DNA from: Nitrosotalea sp. | Lineage (GTDB): Archaea > Thermoproteota > Nitrososphaeria > Nitrososphaerales > Nitrosopumilaceae | Assembly (NCBI GenBank): GCA_023252335.1 | Contig: JAJPEA010000002.1 | Span: 1 to 43,121 of the forward strand | Direction of reading: 5' to 3' | DNA: 43,121 nucleotides | Part shown: positions 1-8,208 of the stretch, piece by piece | Numbering within the stretch: the stretch's first letter is position 1 | Layout of the letters: each line of letters begins with the position of its first letter | The notes under the pieces: model-generated | Database searches by the model: none | The model's input: the letters and a program-made list of their open reading frames with translations, nothing else | What the model was told of the DNA's origin: nothing | Translations under genes and position numbers: made by a program

Positions 1-2
1 GC

Positions 3-50
3 AAAAAAAAAGGCGACAAGAAATCTAATGACAAGCCAAAGAAAGAATAA
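3..50 (+). CDS. C-terminal end of a Lys-rich protein (partial, cut by left edge)
   Basis: The reading frame starting at base 3 encodes about 15 residues, rich in Lys, Asp and Pro, and stops at TAA 48-50. The gene begins outside the window, so its function cannot be read. Low-complexity Lys/Glu/Pro tails occur on several archaeal proteins and often bind nucleic acid or other acidic partners; here that is inference. The same frame continues after the stop with the same composition (see 51-218), so the annotated end may not be the ancestral one. Confidence 0.45.
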   Translation, partial: KKKGDKKSNDKPKKE

Positions 51-218
51 AAGAAAGTAGAGGAAAAGAAGACTGAAGAAAAACCAAAACTAGATGAAAA
101 GAAATCTGAGGAGAAACCAAAGAAAGAAGAAAAGAAACCAGAAGAGAAACCAAAAAAGGCTGAAGAAAAACCAAAACAGGAAGAAAAGAAACCAGAAAAA
201 AAGCCAAAGAAAGAGTAG
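51..218 (+). pseudogene. In-frame continuation of a Lys/Glu/Pro repeat tail after a stop codon
   Basis: In the frame of the preceding partial gene, the sequence after TAA 48-50 continues for 55 sense codons of degenerate EEKPKKEEKKPEEKPK-type repeats and ends at TAG 216-218. The stretch has no in-frame ATG, GTG or TTG, so it cannot be an independent gene. The simplest reading is that a Glu codon (GAA) became TAA in the upstream gene. A sequencing or assembly error, or genuine readthrough, is also possible. The composition is unlike ordinary intergenic DNA here, which is T-rich. Confidence 0.5.
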
Positions 219-270
219 GCTCTAAATTTTAATTTACTATATTTGTATTAGATTATTTTTTGTCTGAATT

Positions 271-1224
271 TTATTCTATTTGATCTAAATTAAGATCAAT
301 TCTCACACTTGCATCAGGTTCGTCCCAATCAAGTACATTGTCTTTTGGTATGAACCCAAGTGGGTCATACTTGTCAAAGCGTGTCTCCCCTTCAATTGAA
401 GTAAGCAGGACAACTTTGGAGTTTTCTCCTGCTGTGACTGACATGCTTACTCTAGTACTGTCATCTCCAAAAATTCCGCTTATTGTATTTACCATTGAAT
501 TCAAAACTCCTACTGGGACTTTGTTTCCGCCTACTACATACATTAGTGCACTTTTGATGTTATTTGGAGATGCGTCTTCGTATAGCATCTTGATAGAGTC
601 TCTAAGTGAGGTCTCTACGTCTGAAATATCCTTGCTAGTTGAAAGTATGCTTGTTTCAAGTGGTAATGATGAATTCTTTAGGGTGGATATTACGTGTAGC
701 AAGGCAGAATTTGTGATTTTATTGCATGCGTCTGGGGTAAGATCTGGGTTGCTCTCAAGTAATGCATCGTTGTCTATTATTACTGTACAATCTGAATTTG
801 TCTTTAGTCTCTTCAAAGAAACTCCTGAAAAGAATATCCTGTCTTTTTCAAACTTGAATGGCATGATTCCAAATGAGAGTGTACTCTTTCCTGCTTCTTT
901 GCTAATCTGAGATACTACAGGTGCAAGTGCAGCGCCTGATTTTCCTGCTAGGTTGGCAATGACCATTATTGTTGAATATCTACTAATTTTTTCTTCAATA
1001 GAACCTCTTGCACCAAATGATACGCCTCTTATGAGGTATGCAGACGGATTCAAAATAGGACTGGTATTAATCAAAATCTTTGAGGCGTCATGATTGAGAT
1101 CTCTTGCATCGTGGCTTATCAAAAGGCAATCATAGCCTAGTTTCTCCTTGATGTTGACAGCAAGCTTGCATCCTGCGCCACCTAGGCCTATGATTAAAAC
1201 TGGATCTTTCATCTGAAACTCCAT
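271..1224 (-). CDS. Divergent FtsZ/tubulin-superfamily protein
   Basis: This 317-residue protein has the FtsZ layout: T1 loop GLGGAGC at residues 13-19, a T2-like ISHDAR at 37-42, a G-box region at 90-104 that keeps the APVV ending, SFGIMPFKFE at 118-126 (FtsZ TxPFxFEG), and IDNDALL at 150-156 (FtsZ IPNDxLL). The GGGTG signature reads AGKSG at 93-97, and the GAGANP-like T3 loop is also altered. A T7-like segment KDISDVET at 198-205 keeps two aspartates two residues apart, like the FtsZ catalytic pair. The C-terminal linker and tail are short. Thaumarchaea divide mainly with Cdv/ESCRT-III proteins and their FtsZ is known to be divergent, so a role in cytokinesis should not be assumed. The gene is the first of a minus-strand group that includes the methylthiotransferase and fumarase genes. 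Confidence 0.8.
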   Translation of the reverse strand: MEFQMKDPVLIIGLGGAGCKLAVNIKEKLGYDCLLISHDARDLNHDASKILINTSPILNPSAYLIRGVSFGARGSIEEKISRYSTIMVIANLAGKSGAALAPVVSQISKEAGKSTLSFGIMPFKFEKDRIFFSGVSLKRLKTNSDCTVIIDNDALLESNPDLTPDACNKITNSALLHVISTLKNSSLPLETSILSTSKDISDVETSLRDSIKMLYEDASPNNIKSALMYVVGGNKVPVGVLNSMVNTISGIFGDDSTRVSMSVTAGENSKVVLLTSIEGETRFDKYDPLGFIPKDNVLDWDEPDASVRIDLNLDQIE

Positions 1225-1297
1225 GACTCCCTTTTGCTTACAAAATTGATTAAAAAACTTTGTTGCTAGTTTTGATCTAAGCTCGGATCTAAAATAT

Positions 1298-2566
1298 TTA
1301 GCTCACTATGGTGCCATACAGACCATTTGGTGCTGCACCATCTATCTTGACGATGGCCTTTTTTCCTAGTTTGACCTTGTCATCTGTAACTATCTGCTTG
1401 TATGCAAAATTTCTTCCCTTTGTTATTCCGTCTGATATCTCATCGAACAAGACCTCTCCCTTCCAACCTATCCACTCTTCATTTCTTTGCTGAGAGATCT
1501 TTTTTGTCATATCAAAGACTAGCTTACTTCTGCGCTTGACCTCTGTAACATCAATCTGATCCATTTGGGCAGCCTTGGTGCCAGATCTTGGGCTATACCT
1601 TGAGAGGTTTACAATATCTGGCCTTGTCTCATCTATCAAGTCAATTGTTTTAGCAAAGTCTTCCTCTGTCTCTGTAGGAAAACCTACTATGATGTCAGTA
1701 GCAATGGTAAATCTATCAAATTTCTCTCTAAATGCAGAATTTACATCGTAGAATATCTTTGAGGTATGAAGCCTTTTCATATCTTTTAGGACTTTGTCGC
1801 TACCGCTTTGGACTGGAATGTGGAGAAACTTGAAGACTCGGTCGTTTGCAAAACTCTCCAAGAGATTGCTCTTGATGCGTGGAAGATACATGGGATTCAT
1901 CATTCCCACACGTATCATGAAATCATGTTCTATACTTGAGACACTTTGTACAAGTTCGGGTAGGTTTGAACCAATATCAAAACCATAACACCCATTATCA
2001 GTTGAGGTAAGCCACACCTCTACACAACCGTCTTTAATTTCATGTCGTACTTGTCTTACAATGTCTCCCACTCTATAGCTCTGCAAATCGCCTTTGGCTA
2101 TCTTTGTCTGACAAAATGTACACTCGCTCATACAACCGCTTGCTATCTCTATAATTCCAACTGCTGGATTGAGTCTAACCTTTGGAAGCCCCACCTTGCT
2201 GACATCGGTATCTGCAAGCTCTACCTTTCTTATTCCATTTAATGCAGAACTTATCACATCCAATGTCTTCCCAAGTGAATTTGGCCCAAGCAAACTTGCT
2301 TTTGGACTAAACTTTTCTACTGTTGACTGTTCTGCTTTGGGAAGGCAGCCTGCTACAACAAGTGGATTTGATTTTAGTTTTTTTATCCTATGTACCATCT
2401 TGTGTGCAGTAACATCTTTTACAGAACAAGTAACTATCACACTAAGATCAGAATCATTCTCATTTTCTGCAAGGCTATGTCCTCCATTTACAATTAGACC
2501 TGATATCATTTCTGAATCTGCAAAACTTGCAGAGCAACCATATGCCTCTACCCAGATCTTTGCCAT
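1298..2566 (-). CDS. tRNA t6A37 methylthiotransferase (MiaB/MtaB-type radical SAM)
   Basis: This 422-residue protein has the three domains of methylthiotransferases. The N-terminal UPF0004 domain carries three cluster cysteines (C11, C47, C74). The radical-SAM core has the CxxxCxxC motif at C145, C149 and C152. A TRAM-like beta domain occupies about residues 365-422. Archaeal members of this family resemble the eukaryotic CDKAL1/e-MtaB branch, which converts t6A to ms2t6A at tRNA position 37. That substrate is family knowledge, not visible in the sequence. It ends 73 bases before the FtsZ-like start, and its own start lies 3 bases after the stop of fumarase on the same strand, so the two are probably co-transcribed. 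Confidence 0.88.
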   Translation of the reverse strand: MAKIWVEAYGCSASFADSEMISGLIVNGGHSLAENENDSDLSVIVTCSVKDVTAHKMVHRIKKLKSNPLVVAGCLPKAEQSTVEKFSPKASLLGPNSLGKTLDVISSALNGIRKVELADTDVSKVGLPKVRLNPAVGIIEIASGCMSECTFCQTKIAKGDLQSYRVGDIVRQVRHEIKDGCVEVWLTSTDNGCYGFDIGSNLPELVQSVSSIEHDFMIRVGMMNPMYLPRIKSNLLESFANDRVFKFLHIPVQSGSDKVLKDMKRLHTSKIFYDVNSAFREKFDRFTIATDIIVGFPTETEEDFAKTIDLIDETRPDIVNLSRYSPRSGTKAAQMDQIDVTEVKRRSKLVFDMTKKISQQRNEEWIGWKGEVLFDEISDGITKGRNFAYKQIVTDDKVKLGKKAIVKIDGAAPNGLYGTIVS

Positions 2567-2569
2567 TGT

Positions 2570-3970
2570 TTATCCAAGTAGTGCCTTTACTTCTTTTTCA
2601 GTCAACAATCCTTTTGCAATTACAAGTTGTCTGATTGTTTTTCCTGTCTTGAGAGATTCCTTGAATAAATCTGCCGAGACTTGGTATCCAATTTTTGGAG
2701 TAAGAAGTGTTACTATGACTGGACTATTTTCTATGTATTGGCTAAGCTTTGTCTTGTTTGCAGTCAAGCCGTCGATTAAGTTCCTTGAAAATATTGGAAC
2801 AAAATTTCTTAGCATATCCATGGAATCAAGAACTGATTTTAGCATTACAGGAAGCATGACATTGAGCTCAAATTGGCCTGCCTGTGCTGCAAGTGCCACA
2901 GTGGAATCCTTTCCAATTATGTCAAAACATACCATGTTCATACATTCAGCAAGTGATGGGTTTACCTTGCCTGGCATGATTGAAGATCCTGCATGAACTG
3001 CGGGAATGCCAATCTCTGATAGACCTGCAACAGGTCCTGATGCCATCAACCTGATGTCGTTTGATATTCTTCCAAGTTCTAATGCAAGATTTCTCAGAGT
3101 GGATGAAACTCTTGCAACTGCAAATCTACTTTCAAGTCCGAATTGCATGTCTTGTTCTGGTTTGAGTGAAAGTTTTGATATCTTGCCAAGCTCTGATATT
3201 ACAAGTGTTCTGTATCCCTTTGGAGTGTTTGCGCCAGAGCCTACTGCTGTTCCTCCTAGTGCAATGTGCTCAAGATCTTTTTTTGATTCAAAGATTGCAT
3301 CACGTGCCTTTGCAATTGCTGTAGCATATGCTGCAAATTCACTTCCAAGAGTTACTGGTAGTGCATCCATCAAGTGTGTCCTTCCAATTTTTTGATAACT
3401 TGAAAATTCTTTTGCCTTTTTAGTTAATGTCTTTACTAGTTCATCAATTGCGGGTATTACTTGGTTTACGTTAAATAAAATTGCAACATGCATTGCAGTT
3501 GGAAATGTATCATTACTTGACTGTGACATGTTCACATGGTCGTTTGGGTGTATGACTTCATAATTTCCTTTTTGCTTTCCAATTATCTCAAGTGCGATAT
3601 TTGCTATTACCTCATTTGTATTCATGTTAAATGCAGTTCCTGCACCAGAATTGATTGCCTCTACAACAAACTGATCAAGATGTTTTCCTGACAAGACTTG
3701 ATCACATGCCTTGATTATTGCATTCCCTCTTTTGGCATCAAGTGCCTTTACTTTCATATTTGCAACTGCTGCTGATCTTTTGATCATAACAAATGCCATG
3801 ATAAGATATGGATGGGATCTCTGTCCGCTTACATGATATTGTTTTATTGCTCTTGCTGTAAATGCGCCATAGTATGCTTCTGCTGGAATCTCTACTTTGC
3901 CCAAAGAATCAGAATCGGTTCTAAACTTCACGCCAAAACTAAAATTAATTTTCCTAATATGCATTCGCAT
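2570..3970 (-). CDS. fumC: Class II fumarase (fumarate hydratase)
   Basis: The protein belongs to the fumarase/aspartase superfamily, about 450-466 residues. It has HPNDHVNMSQSSND at residues 141-154, KIGRTHLMDA at 194-203, GGTAVGSGANT at 239-249 and the superfamily signature GSSIMPGKVNP at 328-338. HPND followed by SQSSND and GRTHLxDA favours fumarase over aspartate ammonia-lyase. In ammonia-oxidising archaea the reaction would serve the 3-hydroxypropionate/4-hydroxybutyrate cycle and the TCA reactions. The first Met gives 13 residues that fumarases lack; a GTG at 3931 (VKFRTDSDSLG) matches the normal N-terminus and would give 453 residues. It is divergent from nirK and followed closely by the methylthiotransferase gene. 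Confidence 0.82.
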   Translation of the reverse strand: MRMHIRKINFSFGVKFRTDSDSLGKVEIPAEAYYGAFTARAIKQYHVSGQRSHPYLIMAFVMIKRSAAVANMKVKALDAKRGNAIIKACDQVLSGKHLDQFVVEAINSGAGTAFNMNTNEVIANIALEIIGKQKGNYEVIHPNDHVNMSQSSNDTFPTAMHVAILFNVNQVIPAIDELVKTLTKKAKEFSSYQKIGRTHLMDALPVTLGSEFAAYATAIAKARDAIFESKKDLEHIALGGTAVGSGANTPKGYRTLVISELGKISKLSLKPEQDMQFGLESRFAVARVSSTLRNLALELGRISNDIRLMASGPVAGLSEIGIPAVHAGSSIMPGKVNPSLAECMNMVCFDIIGKDSTVALAAQAGQFELNVMLPVMLKSVLDSMDMLRNFVPIFSRNLIDGLTANKTKLSQYIENSPVIVTLLTPKIGYQVSADLFKESLKTGKTIRQLVIAKGLLTEKEVKALLG

Positions 3971-4012
3971 TTTTAGAATTTGGGATGGTCTGAAATCACA
4001 AGATCCTGCGAA

Positions 4013-4024
4013 TTTCTTAAGAAA
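4013..4024. promoter_or_regulatory. 12-bp perfect palindrome upstream of nirK TATA box
   Basis: TTTCTTAAGAAA is a perfect palindrome lying 12 bases upstream of the nirK TATA box, where an archaeal activator or a BRE-blocking repressor could bind. It sits in the short divergent region between fumarase and nirK. A 12-bp AT-rich palindrome may occur by chance, so this is only a candidate site. Confidence 0.3.
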
Positions 4025-4035
4025 ATACCCAATAA

Positions 4036-4049
4036 GTTAATATATTTAG
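4036..4049 (+). promoter_or_regulatory. Archaeal TATA box of nirK
   Basis: GTTAATATATTTAG is centred about 26 bases upstream of the nirK ATG at 4068. That spacing predicts transcription starting at or next to the ATG, giving a leaderless mRNA. It also supports the chosen start. Confidence 0.65.
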
Positions 4050-4067
4050 ATTTGAACATCCGAAACG

Positions 4068-5405
4068 ATGAACAGACGATACAGTATGATGTCTATTGCC
4101 GCAGTAGTGGCAGTAGCAGGATTATTGTTCGCAAGCACATATTCACAGACTCAGATGACTGCATCAAGTCAGAGTGTTCCTAGTGCACCAGCACAGGCCT
4201 CGATTAAATCAGTCGATGATATGGGTGGTATCCAGTTACAAATGCCAAGTGCATTTGCACAGATACCAGCAGATCAAATTGATAATTTGACTGCACAAGG
4301 ACGTCATGTAGTAGATGTAAAGTTGGTAGCACAAAGCACTACTTTGCCTATTATGGGCGGCGGAAAATATTACGCATTGACCTTTAACGGCCAAGTCCCA
4401 GGACCAACTGTAAGAGTTACACAAGGCGATATCGTCAGAGTAACACTAACAGTACCATCGAATGAATCAACACCACACTCCTTAGATATGCACGCAGGAC
4501 AACTAAGTGCAACAAACTTTGGAGCTGTTAAGGTTGGTCAATCAAATACTTATGCATTCATAGCTGAGACTCCTGGTGCATTCAAGTACCACTGTGAAGG
4601 AGTTAATCTTGCATCAATGGACCAACACGTGTTGTCCGGCATGTACGGAGTAACAATCGTTGATCCATTGAATGGTTATAATCCATTGATAGTAGACAAG
4701 ACAGCTACCCAAGGTGGTAAAGTCATAGTCGTACATCATAGATATGAAGCTGCAGCAAAAGAATTTGTCTTACAGTACAATCAATTGTACTTGAACGCAG
4801 ATGGCAGCTATGACCAGACCGCAATGTTCCTTCATAACACAACACAAACTGTTGTAAACGGAATGGCATTTGGCTACACTCCAAACTCAGATATCAACAA
4901 GCTGGTAAAGGGTGATCCAACAAAGAATGTCTTCCCAGTGCAACCTTGGAATGATCCATCACTAAAACAATATCAAGGACATCCATTATTTGTCGACCTT
5001 GGCACACACTACAGAATGTTTGTAGTCAATCAAGGAAACATGCCAGTATTCTTCCACATTGTGGGAGGACAACTTGCTCGTGTTACACAAGGAAACCATG
5101 TTGAAGCTCAAGGAACTCAGACTTGGTTGATCGGTGGCTCACAGGATGCAATCATTGATGTTGTATTTGACAGTCCAGGTGCATATGTTGCAGTCAATCA
5201 CGACTATGCAGCAATCTTTACAGGTGCGGCCACAGTATTTGTCGCAGGTGACCCATTCAAATTGGGATACGGCCCAGGCGATATGCCAAACCCATCTGAC
5301 GCAGTACCACCAGTAGGTGTAGACTCTATTCCACAAAAGGAAGTAGTTCACTGTCTATGTACTGACGCACAAGCAGCTGCAATTGCGCAATCAATCAGCG
5401 GGTAA
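4068..5405 (+). CDS. nirK: Copper-containing nitrite reductase NirK (two-domain multicopper oxidase)
   Basis: This 445-residue exported protein has an N-terminal hydrophobic segment (about residues 7-24) and two cupredoxin domains. All ligands seem present. Type 1 copper: H137, C176, H187, M192, in PHSLDMH, KYHCEG and DQHVLSGMYG. Type 2 copper: H142, H175 and H378 (VNHDY). The active-site Asp is D140 and the second catalytic His is probably H330 (VFFHIVGG). Spacings match bacterial NirK closely. It would reduce nitrite to nitric oxide outside the membrane; in ammonia-oxidising archaea NO is an intermediate or side product of ammonia oxidation. The tail (about residues 400-445) ends with a Cys-containing HCLC segment not seen in classical NirK. 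A TATA box at 4036-4049 fits a leaderless start. Confidence 0.93.
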   Translation: MNRRYSMMSIAAVVAVAGLLFASTYSQTQMTASSQSVPSAPAQASIKSVDDMGGIQLQMPSAFAQIPADQIDNLTAQGRHVVDVKLVAQSTTLPIMGGGKYYALTFNGQVPGPTVRVTQGDIVRVTLTVPSNESTPHSLDMHAGQLSATNFGAVKVGQSNTYAFIAETPGAFKYHCEGVNLASMDQHVLSGMYGVTIVDPLNGYNPLIVDKTATQGGKVIVVHHRYEAAAKEFVLQYNQLYLNADGSYDQTAMFLHNTTQTVVNGMAFGYTPNSDINKLVKGDPTKNVFPVQPWNDPSLKQYQGHPLFVDLGTHYRMFVVNQGNMPVFFHIVGGQLARVTQGNHVEAQGTQTWLIGGSQDAIIDVVFDSPGAYVAVNHDYAAIFTGAATVFVAGDPFKLGYGPGDMPNPSDAVPPVGVDSIPQKEVVHCLCTDAQAAAIAQSISG

Positions 5406-5417
5406 AACCCCCAAATC

Positions 5418-5440
5418 TTTCTCTTTTTGTTTTTAATTTT
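5418..5440 (+). terminator. T-rich terminator after nirK
   Basis: A stretch of interrupted T runs begins 13 bases after the nirK stop codon, with no hairpin. Archaeal RNA polymerase stops at such oligo-T tracts. The next gene has its own TATA-like element further downstream. Confidence 0.45.
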
Positions 5441-5554
5441 ATTGCCCTTGTTATTTTATATTCATCATGTTTCTAGATCATTTTTTGATATAATCTGATG
5501 ATGAAAAAAATTATCTTGGCAATGATTATATTCTGTTACTGATGGCCCTCTTTC

Positions 5555-6487
5555 ATGTCGATGAATCAATCTGTCTTGATCTGTGATCAAGTGGCACCAA
5601 TTCTAAATGACATACTACAAAAAAATGGGTTAAAAATAACATATGAACCAGAGATTACACCAGACCAAATCAAAGAAAAAATTTCTAATTTTGATATAGT
5701 TATAGTAAGAAGCAGAACAAAGATCACAAAAGAAATGATTGACCGTGCTACTCAATGCAAAATAATTGCACGTGTGGGAGTAGGTCTTGATAATATTGAT
5801 ACTGATGCAGCCAAGGCAAAGGGAATACGGGTCATCAATGCCGTAGAAGGTGCAATGAATGCAGTTGCAGAACTTGTTTTAGGATTGATGCTTTCAATGG
5901 CAAGAGAAATACCTCGTGCAGACAGGGAGATACGAAATGGCAAGTGGCTCAAAAAAGAACTCATGGGAAGTGAGCTTTCTGGAAAATATCTTGGCATAGT
6001 TGGTTTAGGAAACATTGGAAAAAGACTTGCAAAACTTGCAAGGGGTTTGAACATGAATATTATTGGATTTGACGTGATGCCAATTGCAGATGATTTTGCA
6101 CGTGATGTTGGGTTGATAAAAGCAGACATTGACACTCTACTTTCTAGTGCTGATTATGTCTCATTCCATGTACCACTAACTGAGAATACTCATCACTTGG
6201 TAAATGCCAAAAGAATAGCTACCATGAAAAAGACGGCATACATCATAAACACATCAAGGGGCGAAATAATTGATGAAGATGCATTGTATGATGCACTCAA
6301 GGAAGGGAGGATTGCAGGTGCTGCACTTGATGTCTTTGAAAAAGAACCAGCAGTTGGAAATAAACTGACCTTGCTTCCAAATATTGTATGTACGCCACAC
6401 ATTGGTGCTCAAACAAAAGAAGCACAGACACTTGCTGCAAATGTCATAGGAGAAAAAATAATCATGATTCTTCGTGGCGTTATCTGA
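5555..6487 (+). CDS. D-2-hydroxyacid dehydrogenase, SerA-like (3-phosphoglycerate dehydrogenase)
   Basis: This 310-residue protein is a D-isomer-specific 2-hydroxyacid dehydrogenase. It has RVGVGLDNID at residues 73-82, the Rossmann loop GIVGLGNIG at 147-155, INTSRGEIIDEDAL around 231-244 with the substrate Arg, and a PHIG motif around 282-285 with the catalytic His. It most resembles 3-phosphoglycerate dehydrogenase, the first step of serine synthesis, but lacks the C-terminal ACT domain that gives serine feedback control in long SerA. Glyoxylate or hydroxypyruvate reductase is a less likely alternative. A second Met three residues in (5561) could be the start. A TATA-like element about 27 bases upstream supports an independent promoter. 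Confidence 0.82.
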   Translation: MSMNQSVLICDQVAPILNDILQKNGLKITYEPEITPDQIKEKISNFDIVIVRSRTKITKEMIDRATQCKIIARVGVGLDNIDTDAAKAKGIRVINAVEGAMNAVAELVLGLMLSMAREIPRADREIRNGKWLKKELMGSELSGKYLGIVGLGNIGKRLAKLARGLNMNIIGFDVMPIADDFARDVGLIKADIDTLLSSADYVSFHVPLTENTHHLVNAKRIATMKKTAYIINTSRGEIIDEDALYDALKEGRIAGAALDVFEKEPAVGNKLTLLPNIVCTPHIGAQTKEAQTLAANVIGEKIIMILRGVI

Positions 6488-6508
6488 TTAAACCAAAAAT
6501 AACTAAAC

Positions 6509-7138
6509 CTAGACTTGGATTATTCCCTTTTCAAGCAGATATTCTATTGACATGCCAAACTCATTGTCTGAGATTGAATCATCTGACCACCACTTGATAC
6601 TAGTTTTGAACCATTGTGGAATGTACACTTGACTTGTGGAGTTGTTATAGTTTGGAACATTGAGTATGTTGTTGTTTATCAATTCTCGAATTATTCCTGC
6701 ATACACCTTATCGGTAGGAGATCCTTGCTCTAATGTTTTTACAAGTGATTTAAACTCTACAGGTATGGCAATTTTACCTGTATCTATTAGATCAAAAGAA
6801 ACGCTGGCAGTAGAGTTGGCATATTCTGCATCAATGCGATAGGTTCCAGGATTAAATGTTGTCTTGTAAAATGGAAATGGCGAAGTAATTGTCTTGTTTA
6901 GTTTGTCCATTGGCAAGGTAATCGGTGCGCTTGTCTTGTTTGAGCTATCTGTGATGTGTATGGTTATACTGTTGCTGACTAGTTCTGGGACTTGGAAGTT
7001 GATTGAAAGATAGTCTCCATATTCGTAAACATGTTTACTTGTCGATATCTCAAGGGATGGAGTTGCAAAACCATACTGTGTACCAAGTGCAAATACTCCA
7101 ATCATGGCAAGTATCAAAACATGTCTTGACCATTTCAT
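6509..7138 (-). CDS. Secreted protein with thaumarchaeal WFK/WW C-terminal motif
   Basis: This 209-residue protein begins with a signal peptide (MKWSRHVLILAMIGVFALG, cleavage probably after about residue 25). A beta-rich domain follows (residues 28-125) that resembles the Ig-like or macroglobulin-type domains of archaeal surface proteins. The C-terminus reads YIPQWFKTSIKWWSDDSI and continues with D-EF, I-YLL and GII elements. From memory this pattern recurs at the end of many thaumarchaeal exported proteins, where its role is unknown. It converges on the dehydrogenase gene and has a start separate from L15e. No enzymatic motif is visible. Confidence 0.7.
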   Translation of the reverse strand: MKWSRHVLILAMIGVFALGTQYGFATPSLEISTSKHVYEYGDYLSINFQVPELVSNSITIHITDSSNKTSAPITLPMDKLNKTITSPFPFYKTTFNPGTYRIDAEYANSTASVSFDLIDTGKIAIPVEFKSLVKTLEQGSPTDKVYAGIIRELINNNILNVPNYNNSTSQVYIPQWFKTSIKWWSDDSISDNEFGMSIEYLLEKGIIQV

Positions 7139-7224
7139 AAAAACTAGGAAAAATTAATTTCATAAATAGGCTTCCTTGATATTTGATTTATTTTGCAAGC
7201 AAAATCCTGCCTAATTTTCTAACA

Positions 7225-7233
7225 GAATATAAA
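7225..7233 (+). promoter_or_regulatory. TATA box of the L15e gene
   Basis: GAATATAAA is centred about 27 bases upstream of ATG 7256 and only about 18 upstream of the alternative GTG 7247. It therefore favours the ATG as the start of a leaderless transcript. Confidence 0.55.
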
Positions 7234-7255
7234 GGGTAAATCTGTAGTGCCGAGT

Positions 7256-7714
7256 ATGCCTAGTCAACAGGACCAAATCTGGATCAAGATGTGGAAAGAA
7301 AATTCTCCAGAGCTTAGGGCCAAGGCCATACAATGGAGAAAAGAAAATGCTCTAACACGTGTAGATAGACCAAGCAGGATCCAAAGGGCACGAAGACTAG
7401 GATACAAGGCAAAACAAGGAATTGTTGTAGTAAGAATGCGTGTAGGTAAGGGTAACATGCGCAAGAAAAGACCAGTTGCAGGAAGAAGACCAAAACATTT
7501 GGGTGTACTTCGAATCAAGCCTGCTCTTAGCATGCAAAGAGTTGCAGAACGTAGAGTGTTGGAGAGATTTCCAAACATGGATCTTCTTGGCTCATATTAT
7601 GTTCATCAAGATGGTTTGTATCTCTGGTATGAAGTAATACTTGCAGATGTTTCACATCCAAGAATAATAAAAGACAAAGAAATTCGCGGCAAACTAACCA
7701 GTCTGAAAAATTGA
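7256..7714 (+). CDS. rpl15e: Ribosomal protein L15e (eL15)
   Basis: This roughly 152-residue basic protein has the eL15 pattern: RVDRPSRIQRARRLGYKAKQG, then VRMRVGKGNMRKKRP, GRRPKHLGVLRIKPA, and a C-terminal half ending with YYVHQDGLYLWYEVILAD. It is a component of the large ribosomal subunit shared by archaea and eukaryotes and absent from bacteria. The open frame also allows a GTG start at 7247 adding three residues; the TATA position favours 7256. Its stop codon overlaps the TTG start of the following secreted-protein gene by four bases. Confidence 0.95.
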   Translation: MPSQQDQIWIKMWKENSPELRAKAIQWRKENALTRVDRPSRIQRARRLGYKAKQGIVVVRMRVGKGNMRKKRPVAGRRPKHLGVLRIKPALSMQRVAERRVLERFPNMDLLGSYYVHQDGLYLWYEVILADVSHPRIIKDKEIRGKLTSLKN

Positions 7715-8208
7715 AATCGCAAATTTTCTTGTCCTGTATAATTTTACTAGGTATGCTGACAGTTCCAGCTTTTGCACAAATCTCAGCCCCTAAAGGCCTT
7801 GACCATCCGGGCATAAAATGGGATTGGCCAATAAAGGCGGAAAATTACACATTTGATGTTACTACGGTATCAAACTATGACCTCAAGAATGTGACATTTA
7901 ACAAAATGAACAAGGAACTTGTATTTCTTGGTAACAGTTCATTTCATGGAAGCATTGCTGAAATTACAATCCCAACCAATCTGATAGGTGGAAATCTTAC
8001 AGTAACACAAGATGGAAAACCGCTTTCTGCCATCATAATCCCTGGAACTGACAGTTCTACGATAATGTTGAAATTCAATCAGACTGGTATAACCAACACA
8101 AGTGTAATTGGAACTACGTACCTTCCAGAATTTTCAAATGTTGCTTTGCTTGTAATGATATTGTCAATTACAATGGTTTTGTTAATGCCAAGGCTTGGAA
8201 AATTCTAA
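7711..8208 (+). CDS. Secreted protein with PEF-type C-terminal sorting signal
   Basis: This 165-residue protein starts at TTG 7711, overlapping the L15e stop (TTGA), which suggests translational coupling. It has a signal peptide (about residues 1-22, ending PAFA), an all-beta middle with four or five potential N-glycosylation sites, and a C-terminal PEFSN followed by a hydrophobic helix and a short basic end (PRLGKF). That tripartite tail matches the PEFG-CTERM class thought to be processed by a thaumarchaeal archaeosortase. The middle resembles the segments before the sorting signals of the proteins at 36735 and 41069. It is probably a small surface protein. Confidence 0.7.
   Translation: MKSQIFLSCIILLGMLTVPAFAQISAPKGLDHPGIKWDWPIKAENYTFDVTTVSNYDLKNVTFNKMNKELVFLGNSSFHGSIAEITIPTNLIGGNLTVTQDGKPLSAIIIPGTDSSTIMLKFNQTGITNTSVIGTTYLPEFSNVALLVMILSITMVLLMPRLGKF

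Noticed and set aside
338-910. 190-residue open frame on the plus strand inside the FtsZ-like gene
   Set aside because: It is antisense to a gene with clear motifs, has Ser/Leu-rich shadow composition and no promoter.
2169-2996. 275-residue plus-strand frame spanning the methylthiotransferase and fumarase genes
   Set aside because: Runs antisense across two well-supported genes; composition is typical of a reverse-strand shadow.
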